Below, piece by piece: positions 8,100 to 16,045 of a stretch of DNA of 64,000 bases. The notes beneath the pieces are model-generated. The model was not told the origin of the DNA, made no database searches, and was given only the letters and a program-made list of their open reading frames with translations. Every line of letters starts with the position of its first letter. Within the stretch, counting starts at the first letter, position 1. A program made the translations under genes and the position numbers. The stretch lies in assembly GCF_024172095.1 (NCBI RefSeq), contig NZ_JAMZDX010000004.1, positions 682,001-746,000 of the forward strand, in the 5' to 3' direction. The stretch comes from Kitasatospora cinereorecta. Lineage in GTDB: Bacteria; Actinomycetota; Actinomycetes; Streptomycetales; Streptomycetaceae.

Positions 8100-9410
8100 A
8101 TGCGCCGCCTGGCACTCCTGATCACCACGGCCGCGCTGTGCGGCGGCCTGGCCGCGCTCGGCACCGTCGGCAGGGACGGGAGCGGCCACGGTTCCCCGAC
8201 GGCCGATGCCGCACACCCGGCGTCCACCGCACCGGTCGGCGACAGTTCGCTGACCCGCGCGATCGCCGCCGACCAGCAGCGGCTGCGGCAGGTTCCCGGC
8301 GACGCGACCGGGTGGGCGCGGCTGGGCGCCGAGTACGTCGAGCAGGCCAGGCTCACCGCGGATCCCTCGTACTACCCGAAGGCCGACGAGGCGCTGCACC
8401 GCTCCCTCGCCCTGGCCCCCGAGGCGAACACGGACGCGCTGACGGGCCTCGGCGCCCTCGCCAACGCCCGCCACCTCTTCGACCAGGCCCGCGACTTCGC
8501 CGAACAGGCCGTCGCGGTGTCCCCCGCGCACTGGCCGGCCTACGCCGTGCTCGCCGACGCCCTGACCCAGCTCGGCGACGACAGCGGCGCGACCGAGGCC
8601 GTGCAACAGCTCCTCGACCGCCGGCCGGGCACGGCGTCCTTCACCCGCGCCGCCTACGACCTCGAACAGCACGGCCGCATCGACGACGCCCGCACCGCCC
8701 TCCAGCAGGCCCGCGACGGCGCCTACGACCCCGCCGACCGGGCCTTCTGCCAGTACCAACTGGCCGAGCTCGACCGCAACTACAACCGCACCCAGGAGGC
8801 TCTCAGCGGCTACGAGCAGGCCCTGCACACCGACCCCGACTACACCCCGGCACTCGCCGGCCGGGCCCGCGCCGAGGCCGCGCTGGGCCACAGCGAGGAC
8901 GCCGTCCGCGACTACACCGCCGCCATCGCCAAAGTCCCGCTCCCCCAGTACCTGCTCGAACTCGGCGAACTCCACGACTCCCTCGGCCACGCCGAACAGG
9001 CCCGCGAGCAGTACCGGCTCCTCACCGCGGAGCAACAACTCGCCGCAGCCAACGGTGTCGTCGACGACCTCACCCTCGGCCAGTACCAGGCCGACCACGG
9101 CGACCCCGCCCAGGCCGAACAGCTGCTCCGCGCCGAGTGGAACCGCCGGCACAACCCCCTGGTCGCCGACGCCCTCGCCTGGGCCCTCCACCGCAACGGG
9201 CACGACACTGAAGCACTCGACTACGCCAACGAGGCCCTCGCACACGGCTGGAACAACGCCCTCTTCCGCTACCACCGCGGCGAGATCGAGCGCGCGCTCG
9301 GCCGGACCGACGAAGCGAGGAGGGACCTGAGCGCCGCCCTCGCCACCGATCCCGGATTCTCGCCCCTCCAGGCGCCACGCGCCCGCGAGGACCTCCGCGA
9401 CCTGAGCTGA
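8100..9410 (+). CDS. Exported tetratricopeptide-repeat protein, 436 aa
   Basis: The ATG at 8100 follows GAGAGG about 10 bases away. A short signal (MRRLALLITTAALCGGLAAL) anchors or exports the protein. From residue 60 on there are about ten helical pairs of TPR type, for example DEALHRSLALAPEANTDALT, EALSGYEQALHTDPDYTPAL and DEARRDLSAALATDPGFSPL. TPR arrays mediate protein binding. It follows the DUF4331 gene by 80 bp, so the two are probably one transcript, and the TPR protein may assemble with it at the cell surface. Confidence 0.9.
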   Translation: MRRLALLITTAALCGGLAALGTVGRDGSGHGSPTADAAHPASTAPVGDSSLTRAIAADQQRLRQVPGDATGWARLGAEYVEQARLTADPSYYPKADEALHRSLALAPEANTDALTGLGALANARHLFDQARDFAEQAVAVSPAHWPAYAVLADALTQLGDDSGATEAVQQLLDRRPGTASFTRAAYDLEQHGRIDDARTALQQARDGAYDPADRAFCQYQLAELDRNYNRTQEALSGYEQALHTDPDYTPALAGRARAEAALGHSEDAVRDYTAAIAKVPLPQYLLELGELHDSLGHAEQAREQYRLLTAEQQLAAANGVVDDLTLGQYQADHGDPAQAEQLLRAEWNRRHNPLVADALAWALHRNGHDTEALDYANEALAHGWNNALFRYHRGEIERALGRTDEARRDLSAALATDPGFSPLQAPRAREDLRDLS

Positions 9411-9431
9411 CCTGACCTGACCTGAGCTGAG
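9408..9431. repeat. Short CCTGA tandem repeat
   Basis: Immediately after the TPR stop codon the pentamer TGACC is repeated in tandem (GAGCTGACCTGACCTGACCT), flanked by two GAGCTGA units. It lies between two convergent genes; no function is apparent. Confidence 0.5.
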
Positions 9432-9446
9432 CGCTGCCGTCGTTGT

Positions 9447-10064
9447 TCAGCGGGGCCAGTCGGGGGCCGGGTCCTCGTCGAGGAGGGGTCTGATGGCGCC
9501 GAGCACCGCACCGATGCAGATGTCGCGCAGTTCGGTGCGGGTGCAGGTCTGCTCGGTCAACCAGTCGACACACAGCACCTGAACGAACACCAGCCAGCTC
9601 CTCAGCACGCCCGACACGGCCTGCCGGGCGCTGTCGTCGGCGTGCGGGAGCGCGCCGAGCAGCCGCTCGCGCAGGGCGTCGAGTTCGTCGGCGATGATCG
9701 TCTGGACCACGCGGTCCCCGGCCAGGACCCGGTTCGCCGCCAGCACGGTGTTGCGGTTCTCCGCGAAGTACTCGATGTGGGCGTCCAGGCCCTCGACGAG
9801 CTGTTCGACCAGCGTGTCGGCGGGGTCGAACCGGGTCTTGGCGAGCAGCTGCTCGGCGGCCTGCCGGTAGAGGGCGGCGAAGAGGTCGCGCTTGCTCGGG
9901 AAGTGCCGGTACAGCAGTGCCCGGGAGACCCCGGCCTGCTCGGCCACGTCCTCCATCAGGACGTCGTCGTACGGCTGCGCGGCGAACAGCTGCGCGGCGA
10001 CGGCGAGGAGCTGGGCGCGGCGTTCGTCGGGGCTGAGCCGCTGTCGGGGGGACACGGCGACCAT
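9447..10064 (-). CDS. TetR-family transcriptional regulator, 205 aa
   Basis: ATG at 10064. The N-terminal TetR DNA-binding domain is complete: RRAQLLAVAAQLFAAQPYDD, VLMEDVAEQAGVSRALLYRH (helix-turn-helix) and FPSKRDLFAALYRQAAEQLL. The C-terminal ligand domain is helical with DELDALRERLLGALPHADDS. It is divergent from the DUF4345 gene. Two identical copies of an operator-like sequence lie between them, one starting 6 bases before its own start codon, so the protein very likely represses both genes. Ligand unknown. Confidence 0.95.
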   Translation of the reverse strand: MVAVSPRQRLSPDERRAQLLAVAAQLFAAQPYDDVLMEDVAEQAGVSRALLYRHFPSKRDLFAALYRQAAEQLLAKTRFDPADTLVEQLVEGLDAHIEYFAENRNTVLAANRVLAGDRVVQTIIADELDALRERLLGALPHADDSARQAVSGVLRSWLVFVQVLCVDWLTEQTCTRTELRDICIGAVLGAIRPLLDEDPAPDWPR

Positions 10065-10069
10065 GCTAC

Positions 10070-10131
10070 TTGACACACGTCTACTATCCGGCCGTAACCT
10101 GGTGGCGCACCTAGTTGACACACGTCTACTA
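10070..10131. promoter_or_regulatory. Duplicated TetR operator candidates
   Basis: The 17-mer TTGACACACGTCTACTA occurs twice, at 10070-10086 and 10115-10131, 45 bases apart. Each contains a dyad TNGAC-N4-GTCNA (TTGAC ACAC GTCTA). The left copy abuts the tetR start, the right one lies just before the ribosome-binding site of the divergent gene, so binding could silence both. Each copy also contains TTGACA, a possible -35 element reading plus. Confidence 0.7.
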
Positions 10132-10149
10132 AGAGGGGTGGCGGTCGCC

Positions 10150-10563
10150 ATGACCAGGGCCAAGGCACTGCGGGGACTGGTCCTCGCCATGGGGTACACC
10201 AACGTGGCGATCGGACTCTTCCACGTCCTGCTCGGCAACGCCGCGACCCCGGGCGCCGGCTCGGCCGGCCCGACCGTCGACAGCCTCGGGCGGTTCCTCG
10301 GCGCGATCTTCGCCGGGTACGGCCTCGCCTGGATCTGGGCCGCCCGGCAGTCGCCGATCCCCGCCACAGCCGTGCGCTGGCTGGCCGGCGTGTTCCTGCT
10401 CGGCGCCCTGGGACGCCTGCTGTCACTCGCCGTCCACGGCTGGCCGCACTGGTTCCAGGTGGTCCTGACCGCCATCGAGCTGGCCCTGCCGCCCCTGTTC
10501 CTCTGGCTGGCCGACGCCGAGGAGCAGGCCCTCCGGCCGGTCGGCGCCCACGCCGGACCGTAG
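10150..10563 (+). CDS. DUF4345 membrane protein, 137 aa
   Basis: Small protein with four hydrophobic segments: ALRGLVLAMGYTNVAIGLFH, LGRFLGAIFAGYGLAWIWAA, VRWLAGVFLLGALGRLLSLA and FQVVLTAIELALPPLFLWLA. The pattern (a Gly-Tyr rich second helix, WAA after it, then a third with GRLLS) matches the DUF4345 family. An alternative GTG start at 10138 is in frame and nearer to AGAGGGG. Regulated by the divergent TetR protein, judging from the operators. Function unknown; possible role in transport or membrane stress. Confidence 0.85.
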   Translation: MTRAKALRGLVLAMGYTNVAIGLFHVLLGNAATPGAGSAGPTVDSLGRFLGAIFAGYGLAWIWAARQSPIPATAVRWLAGVFLLGALGRLLSLAVHGWPHWFQVVLTAIELALPPLFLWLADAEEQALRPVGAHAGP

Positions 10564-10653
10564 GCGGCCGGGACACCGATCCGCCCAGCTTCACAACGGA
10601 CGGCACCTCGCGAGCGCCCGACCTGCCCGGCTCGCCGGGCTTCGAATTCATGT

Positions 10654-10688
10654 CTGACAAAACCGGCATTTTGGTTCATACTTGTCCT
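10654..10688 (+). promoter_or_regulatory. Promoter for a leaderless winged-helix gene
   Basis: CTGACA (10654-10659) and CATACT (10677-10682) are separated by 17 bases. The GTG start at 10689 begins 6 bases after the -10 element, where transcription itself should start, so the mRNA is probably leaderless. This also argues against an upstream ATG at 10650, which lies before the -35. Confidence 0.65.
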
Positions 10689-11063
10689 GTGGCGAACGAG
10701 CACGAGGCCCGCACGAGCTGGACGTTCCTCACCCAGCACGCCCGGGTGCTGCTGATGATCTCGCGCGACCCGCAGGTGCGCGTACGGGATCTCGCCGCCG
10801 CGTGCGAAATGACGGAGCGGGCCGTACAGGCGATCATTACCGACCTGGAGACCGCCGGTTACCTCACCCGCACCCGGCACGGTCGCCGCAACCACTACCG
10901 CATCACCCGCCACACGCACTTCCGCCATCCCGCCGAGGCCGATCACGAGATCGCCGGCTTCCTCGATCTGTTCGCCGACCTCTCACCGCCCGCCGGCGCC
11001 GAATCCGGCCGCGACACCCGTCCGGGCAACCGGCACGGGAACGACCACGGCGCCAGTTCCTGA
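10689..11063 (+). CDS. Winged-helix regulator, 124 aa (module copy A)
   Basis: The protein starts VANEHEARTSWTFLTQHARV and holds a winged-helix domain of MarR/ArsR type: VLLMISRDPQVRVRDLAAAC, EMTERAVQAIITDLETAGYL (recognition helix), TRTRHGRRNHYRI (wing). The tail is hydrophilic. Paralogues occur at 36454 (decayed) and 42054. Each is followed by a STAS-domain gene. Such small HTH proteins near anti-sigma antagonists occur in streptomycetes; the target is unknown, possibly the adjacent operon. Confidence 0.85.
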   Translation: MANEHEARTSWTFLTQHARVLLMISRDPQVRVRDLAAACEMTERAVQAIITDLETAGYLTRTRHGRRNHYRITRHTHFRHPAEADHEIAGFLDLFADLSPPAGAESGRDTRPGNRHGNDHGASS

Positions 11064-11107
11064 CCGGCCACTCGCCCGGATCCCCACACTCAACGGGGAG
11101 GGAAGCG

Positions 11108-11380
11108 ATGACCGACATCGACACCATCACCAGCGACAGCGCATTGCCCGCGGAGGCGGCCGCCAAGCTCGCCGAGCTGAAGCGCCGGGCCTGCGCCGCG
11201 ATGGACCACTGGAACAACGGCAACCGGAGGGGCGCGCTCGACGCCCTCACCGCCGCCATTCCGGCGGCCGCCGCAGCCGCAACCGCCGTGAACATCATGC
11301 TCGAGCTCGAACGCGCCGCAGCCCACGCCCGGGCCCAGGGGCACCGTCCCTACGACGACGTCACCGACCGGTCGGGATGA
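11108..11380 (+). CDS. Small helical protein of the HTH-STAS module, 90 aa
   Basis: ATG at 11108 after GGAGGGAAGCG. Almost entirely helical with Ala-rich stretches (LTAAIPAAAAAATAVNIMLE). It sits between the winged-helix and STAS genes. Part of a homologue survives as a remnant at 36767 (NI.LEL.RA.A.ARAQ pattern). No family recognised; its conservation within the module suggests a partner protein of the STAS antagonist. Confidence 0.7.
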   Translation: MTDIDTITSDSALPAEAAAKLAELKRRACAAMDHWNNGNRRGALDALTAAIPAAAAAATAVNIMLELERAAAHARAQGHRPYDDVTDRSG

Positions 11381-11461
11381 GAACCGCGGGGCAGCCCAGG
11401 CCATGGCCCGGGCAGGCCCGCACGTCATGCCAACTGCTCCATTCGGAAGGGAGCGCGACCC

Positions 11462-11905
11462 ATGAGCACTCGGCACCTCCCGCCGCCCTCCCCCACCCAC
11501 TACGACGCCCCACCCCCGCTGCTGATCACCGTCACGGATCTTCCCGGTACGGCACTGGTCCTCCACCTCGACGGGGAGATCGACCAGGACCAACGCGCCG
11601 CATTGGAGAACGCGCTCGAGGAAGCCGTCGAAGCCTGCCCCCCACGGTTGGTCGTCGACCTGTCCGGCCTCACCTTCTGCGACTCGACCGGCCTCAACGC
11701 CCTCCTCAGGACCCGGCTGGCCGCCCACGCCGCCGACATCGACCTCGTGATCGCCGCTCCGCCCGCACAGGTCCGACGGCTCCTGGACATCACCGGCGCC
11801 GGCCACGTCCTGACCACCTGTGCCAGCGTCCGAGCCGCCCTGCACGACCACGGGACGAACCGGCCGCTCCCCCGGGAAGGCATGCCGCCATGCCGAGCGG
11901 GCTGA
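11462..11905 (+). CDS. STAS anti-sigma factor antagonist, 147 aa
   Basis: ATG at 11462 after GGAAGG. After a Pro-rich N-terminus (about 20 residues) comes a STAS domain (residues about 22-130): LVLHLDGEIDQDQRAALENA, LVVDLSGLTFCDSTGLNALL and VRRLLDITGAGHVLTTCASV. Ser75 in CDSTG matches the phosphorylated residue of SpoIIAA/RsbV. Such proteins bind an anti-sigma kinase and are switched by phosphorylation and by PP2C phosphatases such as the one at 37880. Confidence 0.92.
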   Translation: MSTRHLPPPSPTHYDAPPPLLITVTDLPGTALVLHLDGEIDQDQRAALENALEEAVEACPPRLVVDLSGLTFCDSTGLNALLRTRLAAHAADIDLVIAAPPAQVRRLLDITGAGHVLTTCASVRAALHDHGTNRPLPREGMPPCRAG

Positions 11906-12074
11906 CGAGGAGCAGAAGGCGCATCGGCCGGCCGACGGTGTACGCGTTCACCGGAGACCTCCACCAGGGCGCCGCCGGCGAAGCGCAGCAGGTCCTCGTC
12001 GGTCTCCTCGTGCACCATCGGCTCCTGCTGGAACGCTGGGCGGTCGCCCACTGGGCAGGGGCGGTGCCCGTGGT

Positions 12075-12191
12075 TCAGCGTCCGGGCCGCTCTGCCGCTC
12101 GCGCCGAAAGGCGGTCCAGCTCCGCCGCATCGAGGCGCTCCGTGTCAGCGATCGCGCGCAGCGCCCGCCACAGTGCGGCCTTGCCTTCGAC
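12075..12191 (-). pseudogene. C-terminal remnant of the 179-aa family
   Basis: The segment VEGKAALWRALRAIADTERL then DAAELDRLSARAA is nearly identical to residues about 129-165 of the intact protein encoded at 43790-44329. Upstream in the same frame the similarity stops at once, and downstream it runs into a stop. This is a decayed copy. The surrounding 11.9-12.95 kb shows no intact gene. Confidence 0.75.
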
Positions 12192-12493
12192 GGCCCGCAG
12201 ACCGCAGAGGTGACACCGCGTCACCACTGCGGCAAGCGCTTGTGGGGAATGTCGTCCGCGGTCAATTCGCCGTTCCGTCTTTGCAGGTCGAGGCGCGGCT
12301 TCCGTCACCGTGGTCGCGGTGCACTCCCTGGCGCCGTACCGCTGATCCGCTGGGAATCGAATTGGCCTCGACTTGTTCGTACGCAGGGTGTGCGGCCTTC
12401 CCATCCGGGTAGGCGCGGCCACCGGACCAGGGAACCCGGGCTGTCGGAGGGCCGCCCGGCCGGCGGAACGGACACGGAGGACGCGATGCTTCT

Positions 12494-12556
12494 GACCACG
12501 TGCCGGAGGCGTACGGCGGTGCGGCGCTGGCGCGCAGGATCGCCCGCAAGCACCCG
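12494..12556 (+). pseudogene. N-terminal remnant of the 179-aa family
   Basis: DHVPEAYGGAALARRIARKH resembles NDHLTGAFGGAALADRMART near the N-terminus of the protein encoded at 43790-44329 (pattern DH...A.GGAALA.R.AR.HP). It is on the opposite strand to the C-terminal remnant at 12075, so the old gene was rearranged or there were two copies. The rest of 12560-12960 holds nothing I can support. Confidence 0.45.
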
Positions 12557-12968
12557 CCGGTGGGTCCCGACGCCCCCGATCCCGACCGGCCGGCGCAGCG
12601 AGGCCGCCCTCGTGTTCCGCAGCACCGCACGCCAGGACGAGCCCCTTTCGGCCCGCATGTCACGGCATCACTTAGGCACCGCCCCCCGTGCTGCCGGAGG
12701 GGCGGCTGACCGGCGCCGGTCCCCTTATCGCATCCTGCGGACGCGCTGACCGCCCGAACTCGAATGCCGCCGGTGGTGCGGCCGACGTCTGGAGGGTCCG
12801 CTCGCCGACGGGTGCGGAGCCCGACAGCGTGTCACGGTGTTCCGCATGGCTGAGGCAGCCCGGTTGGAACTCCGCAGCTGCGGCGCCGGGGAGACCGCCT
12901 CGCATCGCGCCCGCCCCTTGCGCGGTGCCCGTTCATCGAGAAGGGGCGCTTGTTGAAGGGATCACCTG

Positions 12969-13838
12969 ATGAAGGACACCACCAAGGTCGCGCTGGCCGC
13001 CGCGGTGGCCGGCGGATACGTTCTCGGTCGCGCGAAGAAGGGGCGGCTGGCTTTCGCCGCCGCCACGTACATCGCCGGACGGCGGTTCGGCCTCGATCCG
13101 CGGCAGTTGGCCACCGAAGGGCTCCGCAAGCTGAGTGAGGTTCCGCAGGTCGCGGAGCTCAACGAGCAGGTCAAGGGTGAGCTCCTGGAGACGGGCAAGC
13201 GTGCTGTGGTCGCCGCCGCCAACCGACGCGTCGGCGAGCTCGCGGACACCTTGCGCGAGCGCACGCTCAATGTCGGCAAGCCGAAGCCGCAGGACGCGGA
13301 CGAGGAGGAGTGGGAGGAGGACGAGGAGCCGGAGGAGGACCAAGAGGCCTACGACGAGGAGGAGCCGGAACCGGACGAGGAGGAAGAGGCCGAGTACGAC
13401 GAGCCGGAGCCGGACGAGGAGGAGGAAGAGCCGGAGGAGGACGAGGAACCCGAGGAGAAGCCGCGCCAGGAGCGTTCCCCGCGGCGCCACGGCAGTGCGA
13501 GCGGCGAGCGCACCGGTCGGCGGTCTTCCGGGGCAACCCACGATGCCGACGCGAAGCCCTCGCCCGAGCGCAGGCCCGCGAAGAAGGCGGCAGCCAAGAA
13601 GGCTGCGCCGAAGAAGTCGGCACCGGCTGCCAAGAAGGCACCGGCGAAGAGCGCTCCGCCCGCCAAGCGCCCGGCGAGCCGGACCGGACCCGCCAAGGCC
13701 CCGGCCAAGAAGACCACGGGCCCGAAGGCCGCCGCCCCGGCGAAGAAGGCCCCGGCGAAGAAGGCTCCGGCGAAGAAGGCCGCGGCCAAGAAGACCGCGC
13801 CCGCCGCGTCCTCCACACGCTCCAGCCGCAGGAGGTAG
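12969..13838 (+). CDS. Gas vesicle locus accessory protein with Lys/Ala-rich tail, 289 aa
   Basis: Start ATG at 12969 follows GAAGGGATCACCTG. Residues 1-110 form a helical region (KVALAAAVAGGYVLGRAKKG; RQLATEGLRKLSEVPQVAEL), then a very acidic stretch of Glu/Asp (about 112-165), then a long AKK/AP repeat region to the end, like histone-H1-type or DNA-binding tails (AKKAPAKKAPAKKAAAKKTA). Gas vesicle gene clusters of streptomycetes have extra genes (gvpY, gvpZ in published nomenclature); this may be one, but the letter assignment is uncertain. It is followed after 3 bases by the SRPBCC gene and belongs to the gvp operon. Confidence 0.75.
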   Translation: MKDTTKVALAAAVAGGYVLGRAKKGRLAFAAATYIAGRRFGLDPRQLATEGLRKLSEVPQVAELNEQVKGELLETGKRAVVAAANRRVGELADTLRERTLNVGKPKPQDADEEEWEEDEEPEEDQEAYDEEEPEPDEEEEAEYDEPEPDEEEEEPEEDEEPEEKPRQERSPRRHGSASGERTGRRSSGATHDADAKPSPERRPAKKAAAKKAAPKKSAPAAKKAPAKSAPPAKRPASRTGPAKAPAKKTTGPKAAAPAKKAPAKKAPAKKAAAKKTAPAASSTRSSRRR

Positions 13839-13841
13839 GCC

Positions 13842-14894
13842 ATGGCCACGACAGAACAAGAGGCCCCGGAAAAGTCGGGTTTCGACAAGCTGCGTGAGGA
13901 GGCCGTCCACTATCTCGGGGCCCAGGTGGAACATCTGGTCGAAAAGGCCGGCGACAAGGTCTCCGACCTCACAGGCCAGCTCGGCGAGGTCGCCGAGAAC
14001 GGGGGCGTCCTGCCGAAAGTTGGCGCCCGGGTCCTGCAGGGCGAGTCTCCGGGCAAGGCCTTCCTCGGTGAGAAGGCGAAGGGCATCAAGGACAACGTCG
14101 TCGACAAGGTCAAGGGGATGTTCGGCGGCGGCAAGCCCGGGCGGAAGTCCGGCAAGAAGCCGATGAACATGATCGAGACCCTCGACGTCGGCGTTCCCGT
14201 GCGCACCGCGTACGACCACTGGACCAAGTACGAGGACTTCAGTGGTTTCGCCAAGGGCGTGCAGAGCGTCTCGCAGGGCGACGAGGTCACCACCGACTGG
14301 AAGGTCAAGGTCGGGCCGTCCAAGAGGAGTTTCAAGGCCACCGTCCAGGAGCAGGTGCCGGACGAACGCATCGTGTGGACATCCGAAGGCGCCAAGGGCA
14401 GCACCCGCGGCGCAGTGAGCTTCCACGAGATCACTCCCACGCTGACCCGCATCGTCCTCGTCGTCGAGTACTACCCCGCGGGGTTCTTCGAGAAGACCGG
14501 AAACATCTGGCGCGCCCAGGGCCGCCGACTGCGCCTGGACTTCAAGAACTTCCAGCGCTACGTCTCGCTCACCAACGACGAGGCCGAGGGCTGGCGCGGC
14601 GAGATCCGCGACGGCGAGGTCGTCAAGACCCATGACGAGGCCATGGACGAGGAGGAAGCAGCCCAGGAGCAGGAGGACCAGGAAGGCGAGAACGAGGAGT
14701 ACGAGGACACCGAGGGCGAGGACGAGTACGACGACGCAGAACCCGCGGAGGGCGACACCGGGGACGACTACGACGACGAGGAGGAATACGAGGAGGACGT
14801 TCCCGAGGACGATGACGCCGAGGAGTACGAGGACGAGTACGACGACGAGGCCGAGGAGGACGAGCCGGAGACCGCTGACCGGGCCCGCCGCTGA
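13842..14894 (+). CDS. SRPBCC-domain gas vesicle accessory protein, 350 aa
   Basis: An N-terminal helical region (residues 1-105) precedes an SRPBCC/START-like domain (about 108-250: VPVRTAYDHWTKYEDFSGFA, WKVKVGPSKRSFKATVQEQV, TPTLTRIVLVVEYYPAGFFE). The C-terminal 85 residues are extremely acidic (DEEEYEEDVPEDDD and similar). A related SRPBCC gene is found in Streptomyces gas vesicle clusters and may correspond to gvpZ, with reservations about the letter. The acidic tail complements the basic tail of the preceding protein and could bind it; that is inference. Start 3 bases after the upstream stop. Confidence 0.85.
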   Translation: MATTEQEAPEKSGFDKLREEAVHYLGAQVEHLVEKAGDKVSDLTGQLGEVAENGGVLPKVGARVLQGESPGKAFLGEKAKGIKDNVVDKVKGMFGGGKPGRKSGKKPMNMIETLDVGVPVRTAYDHWTKYEDFSGFAKGVQSVSQGDEVTTDWKVKVGPSKRSFKATVQEQVPDERIVWTSEGAKGSTRGAVSFHEITPTLTRIVLVVEYYPAGFFEKTGNIWRAQGRRLRLDFKNFQRYVSLTNDEAEGWRGEIRDGEVVKTHDEAMDEEEAAQEQEDQEGENEEYEDTEGEDEYDDAEPAEGDTGDDYDDEEEYEEDVPEDDDAEEYEDEYDDEAEEDEPETADRARR

Positions 14895-14983
14895 ACCGCG
14901 ACGGCCCCGGCGCCGGTTCGGCGGACGCCCTTCCCCGCCGTGCGCACACTCCACCGATCGAGGAGAGGAAGCGAGGAACGACC

Positions 14984-15481
14984 ATGTCCACTGACGCCAT
15001 CGTGCTGCTGAAGGAGGACCACAAGGAGGTGCGTCGTCTCTTCCGGGAGTTCGAAGGCGCCGACCGACACGCGACCGAGGTCAGGGCCGACCTCGTGAGC
15101 AGGATCGTGGAAGCCCTGACGGTCCACACCTACATCGAGAACGAGGTCATGTATCCGGCGGTCCGCGAGCGCGTGCCGGCCCTGGAGCAGGACATCCTGG
15201 AGTCCTATGAGGAGCATCATGTCGCCGACCTCCTGTGTGCCGAGTTGGACGTGATGGCGCCCGACGACGAGCGGTTCGACGCGAAGACCACCGTGCTCAT
15301 CGAGACGGTGGGGCACCACATGGAGGAGGAGAACGACTGGTTCCCCAAGGTACGCGACGCTTTGGGCCGCAAGGAGCTCCAGGAGATCGGGGCTCACATG
15401 CTGGAGGTCCGTGCCACGGCACCGCACCGGCCCGAGCACCCGAGCTCGCTCCGGAAGGCAGCCGACGCACTCCTGCGGTGA
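14984..15481 (+). CDS. Hemerythrin HHE-domain protein, 165 aa
   Basis: The residues that bind the di-iron site are present in order: LLKEDHKEVRRLFREFE, VHTYIENEVMYPAV, YEEHHVADLLCAEL and GHHMEEENDWFPKV. It follows the order H...H/E..HH...H...E of bacterial HHE proteins. Such proteins bind oxygen or sense iron and redox state. The location in the gas vesicle operon, between the SRPBCC gene and gvpO, could link oxygen sensing to buoyancy, but that is inference. GAGGAG 15 bases upstream is a fair ribosome-binding site. Confidence 0.92.
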   Translation: MSTDAIVLLKEDHKEVRRLFREFEGADRHATEVRADLVSRIVEALTVHTYIENEVMYPAVRERVPALEQDILESYEEHHVADLLCAELDVMAPDDERFDAKTTVLIETVGHHMEEENDWFPKVRDALGRKELQEIGAHMLEVRATAPHRPEHPSSLRKAADALLR

Positions 15482-15594
15482 CACGGGGTGGGCGTGGCCC
15501 TGGACCGACGCACTACTGATTCGCGCAGAGAAGGACGGAAAGACGCAGGAACCCGGGGGTGCAACCGACACGTCACCGACTCCGGAGCAGGCAA

Positions 15595-15975
15595 ATGGCC
15601 GCAGGCACTGAGGACATCACCGAGGATCGCGAGCCTGACCATGAAGGCCGGCACGAGCCTCGAACAGCTCCGCGGCGCCGCGTTTCCAAGCGCGCGGTGT
15701 CCAAGCCCCATCGGCGGCTCCCGGCCGCCCGCGCCATGCGCTCCGCAGCCGAACAACTCGCCGAACTGCTCGGCCGGGCACCGGAGTCCGTATCGGCACT
15801 CAAGCCGACCGACGAGGGCTGGCAGGCCGACGTGGAGGTGGTGGAACTGGAACGGATCCCGGACACGACCAGCGTGATGGCCAGCTACCGCGTCACGCTC
15901 GACGAGGAGGGGGAACTGCTCTCCTACCAGCGGGTCCGCCGCTACAGCAGAGGGCAGATCGACCGGCCGAGGTGA
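15595..15975 (+). CDS. gvpO: Gas vesicle protein GvpO, 126 aa
   Basis: ATG at 15595 after GGAGCAGG. A basic N-terminus (about 50 residues) precedes the GvpO domain: RSAAEQLAELLGRAPESVSA, GWQADVEVVELERIPDTTSV, MASYRVTLDEEGELLSYQRV and RRYSRGQ at the end. GvpO is a conserved accessory protein that is thought to help vesicle formation; in haloarchaea it influences gvpA expression. It leads the standard actinobacterial order gvpO-A-F-G-J-L-S-K. Confidence 0.95.
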   Translation: MAAGTEDITEDREPDHEGRHEPRTAPRRRVSKRAVSKPHRRLPAARAMRSAAEQLAELLGRAPESVSALKPTDEGWQADVEVVELERIPDTTSVMASYRVTLDEEGELLSYQRVRRYSRGQIDRPR

Positions 15976-16045
15976 CACGCACACCCGACCGTGCCGGGGG
16001 CACACACCCGCCGGGCACACCGGCGGCAGGCGAGAGGAGGCACCC

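Noticed and set aside
6241..8115. A 624-codon minus-strand frame opposite DUF4331
   Set aside because: Low-complexity Gly/Val-rich sequence. The plus strand encodes an unmistakable DUF4331 protein.
10650..10688. ATG at 10650 as the start of the winged-helix protein
   Set aside because: The region contains a -35/-10 pair, and paralogues align only from the GTG at 10689.
13290..13810. Dense repeats possibly acting as a replication or attachment site
   Set aside because: They are in-frame codons for Glu/Asp and Ala-Lys-Lys repeats of the gas vesicle accessory protein.
12933..14954. A 673-codon minus-strand frame through the two charged-tail gas vesicle genes
   Set aside because: Low-complexity Leu/Val repeats are the complement of Glu/Lys-rich repeats; the plus strand has ribosome-binding sites and an SRPBCC domain.
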